Part shown: piece by piece, positions 27,301-35,053 of the stretch
Position numbering within the stretch: the stretch's first letter is position 1
Layout: each line of letters starts with the position of its first letter
Position numbers and translations under genes: made by a program
The notes under the pieces: generated by a model
What the model was told of the DNA's origin: nothing
Database searches by the model: none
Seen by the model: only the letters and a program-made list of their open reading frames with translations
Assembly: GCF_900465345.1 (NCBI RefSeq)
Contig: NZ_UEGO01000033.1
Span: 92,759 to 156,758, forward strand
Origin: Asaia bogorensis
GTDB taxonomy: Bacteria; Pseudomonadota; Alphaproteobacteria; Acetobacterales; Acetobacteraceae
Length of the DNA: 64,000 bases
Direction of reading: 5' to 3'

Positions 27301-30300
27301 GCCAGAACCTCGGTGCTGCCCATGCCAAAGCAGCTCAGCCGCTCAAAGCCGACGGGTACGTACATATGATCCGAGAAGCTCTCAGGCACGAGACCGATCA
27401 ATGCGTGCATCGCACCATCGAGTAGGGCCGGATGCAGATAATAGGCCTCGGCCGAACCCAGCTCTGCCTCGGTCAGTCCGATACGAGCATACGCCACATG
27501 ATCCTGCACAGCGAGGCGCTGCAGGGTCTGGAAACGCGGGCCGTAATGGAAGCCATGGCCGCGGATCTTCTCGTATAGTCCTGCTCCGTCCACACCCTGT
27601 TCAAGCGCCTGCTCGACCATCGCACGATCGATCACCGGCATAGGCCATGGCGCAGCGGAGAGAATATCGACCTTGCCATGGTCGATCCACATTTCCGAAT
27701 ATTCTTCCTTGGCGCTGTGGAAATGAAGCGCACGCCGACTTTCGTCATAATCGAGATAGAGGATTGGATTATCGCCGGGCTGCACGACCAGCGGCGAGTG
27801 AACCTCGAAATTTTCGAGCACGACGCCCGTCTGACCCTCGACATCATGTCCTACCGCCAAAGCCGCCTCGATAAAGCCAGCCGCAGGTAGGAGCACGACG
27901 TTGTCGATGCAGTGATCCTTGAGCCAGGGCACGCCCATCTCAGTGAGATCCACCACCCAGGATTTCCCGGGGGACATGGCGCCGAAGCCGATCAGCGGAT
28001 GACCTGTCCCGCCATGGCGGAAGCGCCTTTCGCGTTCATTCTCAATGCGGAATATTTCACGCGACCAGCGATAGGTCGGGAGATCGATCAGAGTACCACC
28101 TGTGATGGCCTCCCAGTCGAGCCGTGCTGTATGCAGGATGATGTTGGCAACCGCATTTTCGAGACATTTTGCCTCGCTTTCCTGACGGTTGAGAGTGCTG
28201 ATGACGCTCAGCTTGGCCTGCTGCTTGTCCGCTACCGATTTCAGTGCGCGTCCGATCACCGGATGCGGTCCGATCTCCACAAACTGCGTAAAGCCATCCT
28301 CCAGACAGGCTTCGATAGCGGCAGCAAAAAGTACTGGCTGTCGGGCATTGCTGAACCAGTAACCGCAATCTGCCCGATGGTCCTCCTCGGCACGTTTGCC
28401 ATAGACCGTGGAATAAAAAGGCGTGGTGGCGGCATTGGGTGTGAGGGATGCAAGAGCCTTCTTAAGATCACCTTCAATGCGATCCATCACCTCACTATGG
28501 AACGGAACCTCGACATTCAGGATACGGTTGAACAGGCCTTTCTGTGTCAGATGCGCAGCCAGATGACGTATCGCCTCTTCCGGCCCTGCCAGGGTGCAGG
28601 TAGTCGGCGCGTTCACGGCGGCCACGCAGAGTTCCGGTGCCTCAGCTGCAATCAGTTCGTTTGCGGCTTCTGCCGACAGACCCACAGCAAGCATACGGCC
28701 AGTACCGTCGAGTGTGCCCTGAAGATGGCTGCGATGATAGATGACCGTGACAGCGTCTTCGAGGCTCAGACCGCCTGAAACGTAAGCAGCTGCAACTTCA
28801 CCCATGCTGTGACCGACCACAGCTTCAGGCAGGATCCCCTGCAGGGCGAGATATTCGGTGACAAGCACCTGTATCAGGAAAATGGCAGGCTGGAGAATGG
28901 CCGTGCTGTCAATGCGGCTATCGGCCTCTTCTCGCAATATCTCTTCGCAGATCGAATAGCCCGACAAGGTCTTGAACAGCGCGTCGCATTCATTCGCCTT
29001 GTCCAGCACGGCCTGCGGTGCCTCGCGCAGCAGATAGCGACCCATTCCCCACCATTGCGGGCCTACACCGGAATAGACAAACACCATGCCACGGCCGGAC
29101 TCTGCCTCGACCGTTGCCTGGAACATACCTTCCTCGCGCTGGTCCCTCAGATAGGCATCAAGCCTGTCTGCCAGTTCCTGCTCGTCATGCGCCATGACAA
29201 GCAGGCGATGGCGGAACAATGTGCGTGATGTGGCAAGGCTATAGGCGAGATCGGCAAGCGCAGGCCGTGCCCCTCCTTCGAGACGCTCGCGATAGGCAGC
29301 CGCCATGAGCGGCAGCGATGTCTTGGAAAATGCGGTGAGCAGGAACGGAATCTTGCCGTTGATGCGTCGCCCCATTTTGTACCTGCTGCTTACAGGCGCT
29401 CTGTCATCAGGGCGACGCAGGACAGCGATAGCGTTCGTGCCACCATATCCGAAAGAGTTGACGCCAGCAAAACGAGCGACTTTTTCACCCCCAAGCGAAC
29501 GGGGTGCGCCTCGCGGAATATCGAGATTCCATTCATCCAGATGGATCGAGGGATTGATCGTCTGCAGACTGGGCTGAGGCGGCACCTCTTGGTGACGGAG
29601 GCAGAGCGCCGCCTTGAGTGTGCCAAGCGCACCGGCGGCAGCCTCGGTATGGCCGAGATTGGCCTTGATCGCCCCTATGACAAGTTTCTCGTCCTTGAAG
29701 CGTGCAATGGATTGCGACAGTGCGTAGGTCTCGATCGGATCACCCGCAGGTGTGCCGGTACCATGCGTCTCGACATAAGCCACATCGCGCGGGTCGACAT
29801 CGGCGCGCTCAAGAACCTCGGTCATGAGGCGCGACTGTGCGCCAGCATCAGGGGATGTGAGAAATTGCGTACGCCCGTCCGAATTGACGCCGGTTGCGCT
29901 TACAATGGCATGGATCGTATCACCGTCCCGCTCTGCGTCTTCCAGACGCTTGAGCACGAACACCACGCTGCCTTCACCGCGACCGTAGCCATCTGCAGCC
30001 GCATCAAAGCTCTTGGAACGTCCATCACGCGCGATGAAATGCCCTTTGGACATGAAGATCGAGGTTTGCGGGCAATCCATAAGGCTGACACCGCCGGTGA
30101 CCGCCACATCAATATCACCCTCATTCAGGCTACGGCAGGCCTGATGGAGAGCCACGAGCGATGATGAGCATGCGGTGTCAATCGACATGCATGGTCCCTG
30201 GAAATCGAACACATGCGCCAAACGGGCGGAAAGCATGGTGGAAGGCGTTGCCGTCGCCGCAAAATGGTCACGCACTGTCGGCAAATTATAGGGGCTGGAC

Positions 30301-30713
30301 GTATGGGCATGAGCATCAATGGCGAAAATGCCGATGAACACGCCCGTCTTGTGACCTGACAATTGCGAGGGGAGGACACGCGCAGCCTCCATTGCTTCCC
30401 ATGTTACTTCGAGGAGCAGTTTTTGCTGCGGATCGAGAATCTGCGCCTCTCGCGGTGAAATACCAAAAAACAGCGGCTCGAATTCGTGTATGTTACGCTT
30501 AAGAAAACTACCCCGCCGCATATAGGTTTTCGACGGGGACTCGATTTCCTCCGCGTAGAAACGTTTTACGCTCCAACGCTCTTCCGGAATATCGGTAACT
30601 GCCTCTCCTTGAGCGCAAAGAAATGACCAGAGCTCGTCAACATTGGTTATATTAGGCGCCAACCGGCATCCAATTCCTATGATGGCGATATCAGATTTTT
30701 TATTGCGCGACAT
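24369..30713 (-). CDS. Highly reducing single-module type I polyketide synthase
   Basis: A protein of 2114 residues with order KS-AT-DH-ER-KR-ACP. KS: Cys182 (DTACSSS), His317 (THGTGT), His355 (NLGHTEAA). AT: Ser636 in GHSMGE, with VPFHS around 737-740, nearer to malonyl- than methylmalonyl-type motifs. DH: His934, with the usual Gly of HxxxGxxxxP replaced by Asn938, and Asp1099 in HPALLDG. A structural KR-like segment spans about 1190-1390. ER NADPH site: LVHSAAGGVGLAA (about 1559-1571). KR: TGGQGGLG (about 1764), LDD at 1850-1852, Tyr1907. ACP: Ser2067 in GVDSLAG. There is no thioesterase, methyltransferase or loading domain, so release must be in trans. It follows the AMP-ligase gene by 101 bp. 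The architecture suits a reduced acyl chain. Confidence 0.95.
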   Translation of the reverse strand: MSRNKKSDIAIIGIGCRLAPNITNVDELWSFLCAQGEAVTDIPEERWSVKRFYAEEIESPSKTYMRRGSFLKRNIHEFEPLFFGISPREAQILDPQQKLLLEVTWEAMEAARVLPSQLSGHKTGVFIGIFAIDAHAHTSSPYNLPTVRDHFAATATPSTMLSARLAHVFDFQGPCMSIDTACSSSLVALHQACRSLNEGDIDVAVTGGVSLMDCPQTSIFMSKGHFIARDGRSKSFDAAADGYGRGEGSVVFVLKRLEDAERDGDTIHAIVSATGVNSDGRTQFLTSPDAGAQSRLMTEVLERADVDPRDVAYVETHGTGTPAGDPIETYALSQSIARFKDEKLVIGAIKANLGHTEAAAGALGTLKAALCLRHQEVPPQPSLQTINPSIHLDEWNLDIPRGAPRSLGGEKVARFAGVNSFGYGGTNAIAVLRRPDDRAPVSSRYKMGRRINGKIPFLLTAFSKTSLPLMAAAYRERLEGGARPALADLAYSLATSRTLFRHRLLVMAHDEQELADRLDAYLRDQREEGMFQATVEAESGRGMVFVYSGVGPQWWGMGRYLLREAPQAVLDKANECDALFKTLSGYSICEEILREEADSRIDSTAILQPAIFLIQVLVTEYLALQGILPEAVVGHSMGEVAAAYVSGGLSLEDAVTVIYHRSHLQGTLDGTGRMLAVGLSAEAANELIAAEAPELCVAAVNAPTTCTLAGPEEAIRHLAAHLTQKGLFNRILNVEVPFHSEVMDRIEGDLKKALASLTPNAATTPFYSTVYGKRAEEDHRADCGYWFSNARQPVLFAAAIEACLEDGFTQFVEIGPHPVIGRALKSVADKQQAKLSVISTLNRQESEAKCLENAVANIILHTARLDWEAITGGTLIDLPTYRWSREIFRIENERERRFRHGGTGHPLIGFGAMSPGKSWVVDLTEMGVPWLKDHCIDNVVLLPAAGFIEAALAVGHDVEGQTGVVLENFEVHSPLVVQPGDNPILYLDYDESRRALHFHSAKEEYSEMWIDHGKVDILSAAPWPMPVIDRAMVEQALEQGVDGAGLYEKIRGHGFHYGPRFQTLQRLAVQDHVAYARIGLTEAELGSAEAYYLHPALLDGAMHALIGLVPESFSDHMYVPVGFERLSCFGMGSTEVLARVEITAISQSQIEASLRLYSMTGIPVAEVKGMRLAEVPRIHKEVTTRVETQEYYTRWIESEASILFAEPKTVLVAGHRSATQKKLCALFEENGVTVLTTPRSGEITAETIGLEPGLALDAIIYMAGPTPEVDFEKLVGQINDLVKFGSRVLIEGQEKRSRLIYVSENATFFDPEDILANQAKVHPEGAALVGFFKGLIDERPDFQGKIVDVDTLNGQDALTALAAEILHEDNEVEIALREGRRFTPRFMPVEGQPDRPLSQLPGSPGIKLQKSRSGTLDGLYYQAFDVRPPGRGEITVRVLATSLNFKDMLKGISVLPDKFLLDTYHTTEMGMECCFEVEAVGKGVKNFQVGKRYLTCHPGCFASHMTIPVKGFRATPLELFETQGRPVTVHEATGLPIAIATALYSLYDLARLKKGEILLVHSAAGGVGLAAIEIAKIIGARIFATASNDEKRQILLDRGCEAVWDSRSLAFYDGILAATGGKGVDVVLNSSPGEIQAHSLALLCNTGRFVEIGKKDIWEKRDLSQFSFNGNVSFHAFDLDLMMARDHRKAVSIFDRIPYLSRKFDTVVLPHKVYPACEVRDAFKFMSSAKHIGKILVSYEDLANVRAQRQPVRPIDPAAAYLVTGGQGGLGLATATWLAASGARHLHLMGRSIRRDKETLAKIKALKKAGARVTLHYGDVSVFEDVARIKSAILETNIPLKGVFHAAGILDDRLISKYSEESLRNVLKPKVLGGHHLDMLTRDCPLDYFVLYSSIVTVTGNIGQSSYLAANAYLDALASARRKAGFPAVSVQWGPIAEVGMLAQEGSVVQFFENAGFRLLEGDEAVSLLPGLINRDRDTVAAMAIDWETCFTQHGAIERNPKFALIRREKSIKNTSAQKLAHLQALSPEERYEFVLDNVKSILGNVLKLEPDSIDPGARPNELGVDSLAGVEIQTAIKTEFNVEISLLVLSRNEPIREIARNVLRQISLNMASA

Positions 30714-30814
30714 ATCGTAACTCGAACCTTACTTGTTTTTTTTCGCCGACAGGATTTTGCATCCTGTTCTTCCTGTTAAGAGCCGACCTGCATTAACGAC
30801 GTCTTTTTATGCCC

Positions 30815-32272
30815 TCAGACACCTTCGGAACGATGAAAGGCATCCGAGAGCCGCTCGCGATCAACGCGCCCATCGAGCGACCATGGAATATGATCGACAG
30901 ACATGACACGAACAGGCGGCAAGGTGGGATAAAAAGCCCTGAGCGCCTGTGCGAGACGCTCGGCATCGAATTCTGATGACGAGGCAATCGCAAGATTGAT
31001 CCTCGTGCGTCCTGCCTCGTCAAGAGAGAGAAAGCTGCCCAGCGCCCGTATATCGAGAATGTTCCGTGAAATGTCATCGACCACCCCAAGGTCAAATTTT
31101 TCACCACCGATTGATACCAGATCATCTACGCGTCCGGTGATACAAACCATGCCATCTTCACCGACACGCCCACGATCTCCCGGATAAAACCATCCGGCAA
31201 AAAACCGGCGTGACTGACCTGCATTCTCGCTTACATACGCATCCAGAAGTCCTGAGCTTCTGATGCGAACAATACCCTCCTCACCCGGCGGAACAGGCGC
31301 ATTATCAGCATCGACAATCTGGAGTGTGACCCATGGCAGCACCGCCCCGACCATATCCTCACTGGTCAGATCCTGCGCATGGCCGATGGCGAGCGCACCG
31401 CACTCGTCAGTACCATAAGCACTGATGACATGAGGTGTGAGCTGCTCAAGCGCCCTGTCACGCAGCACACGATTGAGGCGCCCTCCCGTTACGATAAGTC
31501 TGAGTGTGTCGAGCGCCTTCATTCCCGGGGGGAGTACTTCGAGGATATGAGCCAGATGACTGGGCGTCACAACAGCAACGGTGGGAATTTTGCGGGCAAT
31601 GAGTATGCCAATATCAGTGTGGCTTACAAAATTGAGCGGCGCCCCGCTGCATAACCCGCTACACCCGACAATGAACCCGGTCAGGGAGATGACACCGATT
31701 GTGGAGAGGATGTGCGGCTGCATGGACGCCACAGCGCTCAGCGTCTGATCCTGCATGACCATATGCATGATCGCCATTTCTGCCTGACGGAAAGACATGG
31801 AGAGTACCTGTCTCTCTGCATCGGTTCCTGCGGCAATGGCATAACGGCAGATGGCGTCATAGTTGATAGCATGATTGCACGGCTCTGCTTCAGTCTGACG
31901 GACACGACTGAGCCAAGACTCGTTGATTTCGAGGACCTGGACGTCCTGAAGAGACAATCCTCCCATCGAGATCATGATGTCCGGTTCGAGTAGCTGTACA
32001 TCGCGCAGAAACGAAGGATCCGAACTTTCAGGAAAAGACGCGCTGGCAAGACCGAGTGATGCAAGTGCGAGAATGAAAACCCAATGCCAGTAGAGATTCC
32101 CGCAATGGATACCGACAAGCCTTGGATCAGCGTCTCTCAACTTGTCGAGCGCCCGGGTAACGGAACGCACATCCCGCTCCAGCTGACCAAAGGTCCAGTC
32201 TTGCGCAAGGCTGTCGAAGGCCAGGGATTGCGGGTTCTGCCGGGCATAACGCAGGGCCATAACGTGAAACAT
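30815..32272 (-). CDS. Divergent AMP-binding (acyl-adenylate-forming) protein
   Basis: An ANL-superfamily protein of 485 residues. The second half keeps recognisable motifs: AYGTDECGAL (A5-like), GWFYPGDRGRVGEDG (A7) and GRVDDLVSIGGEKF (A8). The Thr/Ser/Gly-rich phosphate loop is degraded to AAGTDAERQVLS (147-158), lacking the Pro-Lys-Gly part, and the catalytic C-terminal lysine region reads DGRVDRERL, with Arg in place of Lys. It may therefore be a poor adenylator, a dedicated acyl handler or an acyl transferase-like relative. ATG 32272 has AGGGA nine bases upstream; an upstream TTG is possible. It is the first gene of an apparent two-gene unit with the PKS. Confidence 0.75.
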   Translation of the reverse strand: MFHVMALRYARQNPQSLAFDSLAQDWTFGQLERDVRSVTRALDKLRDADPRLVGIHCGNLYWHWVFILALASLGLASASFPESSDPSFLRDVQLLEPDIMISMGGLSLQDVQVLEINESWLSRVRQTEAEPCNHAINYDAICRYAIAAGTDAERQVLSMSFRQAEMAIMHMVMQDQTLSAVASMQPHILSTIGVISLTGFIVGCSGLCSGAPLNFVSHTDIGILIARKIPTVAVVTPSHLAHILEVLPPGMKALDTLRLIVTGGRLNRVLRDRALEQLTPHVISAYGTDECGALAIGHAQDLTSEDMVGAVLPWVTLQIVDADNAPVPPGEEGIVRIRSSGLLDAYVSENAGQSRRFFAGWFYPGDRGRVGEDGMVCITGRVDDLVSIGGEKFDLGVVDDISRNILDIRALGSFLSLDEAGRTRINLAIASSSEFDAERLAQALRAFYPTLPPVRVMSVDHIPWSLDGRVDRERLSDAFHRSEGV

Positions 32273-32297
32273 GAACGACAATCCCTAAACGCAAACG

Positions 32298-32318
32298 GGG
32301 CGGCCATTATGGCCGCCC
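32298..32318 (-). terminator. GC-rich hairpin between Hint gene 2 and the AMP-ligase
   Basis: GGGCGGCC (32298-32305) and GGCCGCCC (32311-32318) form a perfect 8-bp stem with loop ATTAT. On the minus strand it is followed by only a short T-containing tract. It is probably an attenuator or weak terminator after Hint gene 2. Confidence 0.5.
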
Positions 32319-32360
32319 TGGATCCCCCTCTGGAGAGGAGTTCCGATTAATGAGTGAAAC

Positions 32361-34574
32361 TCAGCCCACCTGAGCTTCGCGATGCCCGGCAGAGGCGTGA
32401 GCAAGATATGGCCCACCTGCCAAAACTTCAATTGCAACAATACATACGGCGTCAGACTGACGGTCACTGAGATCGATCATCGCAGAACCCGTGGTCCAGC
32501 GTTGACGACCATCCTCGATATTTGCCCAGCCATCGAGATGTTCGTCAGTCAGGTGATCCGCAAGGTGACGGGTTCTGTCCGATTCCCAGATCTGGATATC
32601 CCCGACAAGGACGCCGAGAAGGCGACGATCATCATGGAATGCTCCGATGACATCCACAGGCCTGGAAACACGCGATACCAGCCGGACCCGCTTGGCATCC
32701 GGGGGCAACATGAAGACACTCGAACGGTTCACGACGCGCATTTTGCGCATGATCCGCCCTTTTTCATCAACAAGATGAAGATCGGGATCCTCCGTCACTT
32801 CAGGTTCCTGCGTGACGGAACCCAGATTCAACGACGCCGCACGACGGACGAGAGACGCATGTAGCGGCTCGACAAAACCACGGTCCACACGAAGCGGTGC
32901 CGCACCATCACCTTCCCAGGTTGACTCCGGAGCATTCAGAATATGAACAACGGAACCAGGCTGCGCAAAGCGCTTGCGATCACCTGTATCCAGATAACTC
33001 TCGCTCAGCGCGTTATCAGCCCAGATGATGGAATGCGCATCCGTCTCGACATGATAATAGTCGAAATGCGTGATTGAATGATCATAGTAGATGCTCCGAT
33101 CATTCACGAGCATACGCGCGGGAACGAAAGCACCGTCAAGATACATGGCGTGTTCGGGCGTGACCAGCAGGTCCTTGCTCGGCACGTTTTCTCCAAGCGC
33201 ATTACGCAGGATACGTACCGGATACCCGGCTTCATCATCCTCCAGCCACGTCCGCACAATTGTGGAACGATGGCCCAACCAGACGATCTCGCGGAACTCT
33301 GTCTTGCCATCCACCAGAGCAGCCACGCGGTCACCTACAGCAAGGTCTTCCACAGCTATCTCACCCCGGTCAGTCCGGATCAGAGTCCCCCGCAGGAAGC
33401 ATTTGTCATAGACAATGACAGTACTTCCATCCACAGGATCCCTTTCGAGATGGTAATCTGTTGCAGCATTGCCCTTTGTACCACGAACATCCGCGCTCCA
33501 GACAATATTTCCTGACGCGTCGACAATACTGATTGTATTGCTTCCGTATATGATGCGCTGCCCTTCTGTCCAGTTCAGCGTATCAACGTCAATACGTCCC
33601 TTCCAGCCAATCGTAATTCCACGGAGAACAGCTCCGGACTCAACGATCAGCAAGCCGCCCGGCCCCTCGCCCTCTGCGCTGATACCGGAGATGACAGCGT
33701 TGGTCAGCGTTGCACCGGAATCTACCCTCAACGTGCCGCCTGCCCCGATGAGAGCTGTCGTAGCGTAGGACTGCGCCTTGAGCGTTGCAGCTGCCGCAGC
33801 CTGGATTGTCAGCGCTTTCACCATGGCAGATGCCTCAGCGATGAGGCTGCCGCCGGCACCAAGCGTCGTGGCAATGCTGCTCGCACCCCCACCAACATGG
33901 ATGAGGCCACCCGCCGAGGCGATACATCCGCTTGCCCAGGCACCCGCACCAAGAAGCTGCGTGCCTGCGCTGAACAATGTGTTCACTGCTGAACCGCCAC
34001 CCGACACATATTGCACGCCGCCCACAAGGCTACCGATATCGGTACCCCCACTGACAAGCACTTCCGTCGACCCGATATCGAATTTGCAGGACGAGATGAT
34101 GCCCGGACCAACGAAAGACTGTCCCTTGAGGGTGAAGCCACCACCCGCAAGTCCAACACCTCCCGCCTGAACATGGGTATCAATCACCAGGCCCGGCGCG
34201 CCACCATATTGGGGCATCTTGCTGGCGAGCACACCACCCAGATTGCCGATCGTGGCACCACTGACCACACCATCATTGATGGCCGCGAAGCCGCCACTGT
34301 CATATGCCGTGCCACCCGCAACCTTACCTTGGCCGCCAGCCAGAACCACGCCGCCCGACAGGGCGGTCGCGCCATAGGCAACCGCGGCCGCAGAAGCGAT
34401 GAGCATGGAGGGATTATTGGTTCCCCCCGGACCCAGGCCTTCCACATAGACATTCGACGTCGAACAAGCGGCACCCGTAGTGATAAGCGTTGCACCGCTC
34501 AGCACCTGATATGATGCCGGCCCTGTCCTGACGACTGTACCACCGCCACTCAAGCTATTTGAGGTAATACCCAC
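32361..34574 (-). CDS. Beta-solenoid/AIDA-like repeat protein with C-terminal Hint domain (copy 2)
   Basis: A protein of 737 residues from GTG 34574. This start has GGGAGGA upstream and aligns with the start of copy 3 (GITSNSL against AITSDVT); an upstream reading to 34676 is open but poorly supported. The first 380 residues are Gly/Ser/Ala-rich strand-turn repeats (VSGG, SAGG, GAGG turns). The Hint domain begins at Cys392 (VYDKCFLRGTLIRTDRG), with block B TPEHAMYLDGAFVPARM. Then comes a shared C-terminal domain (DVIGAFHDDRRLLGVLVGDI, ending in VLAGGPY) of about 200 residues. No signal peptide or barrel is seen. It is a close paralogue of the next gene and probably a tandem duplicate. Confidence 0.85.
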   Translation of the reverse strand: MGITSNSLSGGGTVVRTGPASYQVLSGATLITTGAACSTSNVYVEGLGPGGTNNPSMLIASAAAVAYGATALSGGVVLAGGQGKVAGGTAYDSGGFAAINDGVVSGATIGNLGGVLASKMPQYGGAPGLVIDTHVQAGGVGLAGGGFTLKGQSFVGPGIISSCKFDIGSTEVLVSGGTDIGSLVGGVQYVSGGGSAVNTLFSAGTQLLGAGAWASGCIASAGGLIHVGGGASSIATTLGAGGSLIAEASAMVKALTIQAAAAATLKAQSYATTALIGAGGTLRVDSGATLTNAVISGISAEGEGPGGLLIVESGAVLRGITIGWKGRIDVDTLNWTEGQRIIYGSNTISIVDASGNIVWSADVRGTKGNAATDYHLERDPVDGSTVIVYDKCFLRGTLIRTDRGEIAVEDLAVGDRVAALVDGKTEFREIVWLGHRSTIVRTWLEDDEAGYPVRILRNALGENVPSKDLLVTPEHAMYLDGAFVPARMLVNDRSIYYDHSITHFDYYHVETDAHSIIWADNALSESYLDTGDRKRFAQPGSVVHILNAPESTWEGDGAAPLRVDRGFVEPLHASLVRRAASLNLGSVTQEPEVTEDPDLHLVDEKGRIMRKMRVVNRSSVFMLPPDAKRVRLVSRVSRPVDVIGAFHDDRRLLGVLVGDIQIWESDRTRHLADHLTDEHLDGWANIEDGRQRWTTGSAMIDLSDRQSDAVCIVAIEVLAGGPYLAHASAGHREAQVG

Positions 34575-35053
34575 CTGCCATCCTCCCGCCAGGAACATCT
34601 CCAGTTCGCGCCAGGCTCCGATATCTGCCGCCAGACGGGTTACGCCCTTCGCAAAAACACATGAAAACCTGGACACATCCGGAGATCGTTCATAATTACT
34701 TAACGAACTCCTGGGTTACATAGAAGAACTTTACAAGCAATGCCGTTATATATCGGAAATGTTTATGCACAATACCACATAATGATTTGTAAAACACAAA
34801 ACTATATAAGAATTGTTTGACATGCCATTGTGAACAAGGACTTGCCCCCCCTGAAGTGGCGGATATGGGGATTTATATTTCGCGAACCCGCCATTCTAAA
34901 ATTAATGTGAACTCATCGCAAACCAGCCGAAACCGGTCGCGCGACAAGTCCACAAAACAACAAACAGGGAAGAAACGGGCATTCCAGGAGAATCAGGTAA
35001 TTCTGAAAACGAAATACCTGATTCATCGCTTCGCCTGCCCTAGAGCATTGCTC
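34575..35053. other. AT-rich intergenic region between Hint genes 2 and 3
   Basis: About 480 bases without a supportable gene. An AT-rich stretch at about 34680-34820 probably carries the promoter of Hint gene 2. A 9-bp perfect inverted repeat (AATCAGGTA at 34991-34999 and TACCTGATT at 35015-35023) lies 31 bases beyond the stop of Hint gene 3; it lacks a T-tract, so a processing or weak termination role is possible. The spacing suggests the two Hint genes have separate promoters. Confidence 0.5.
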
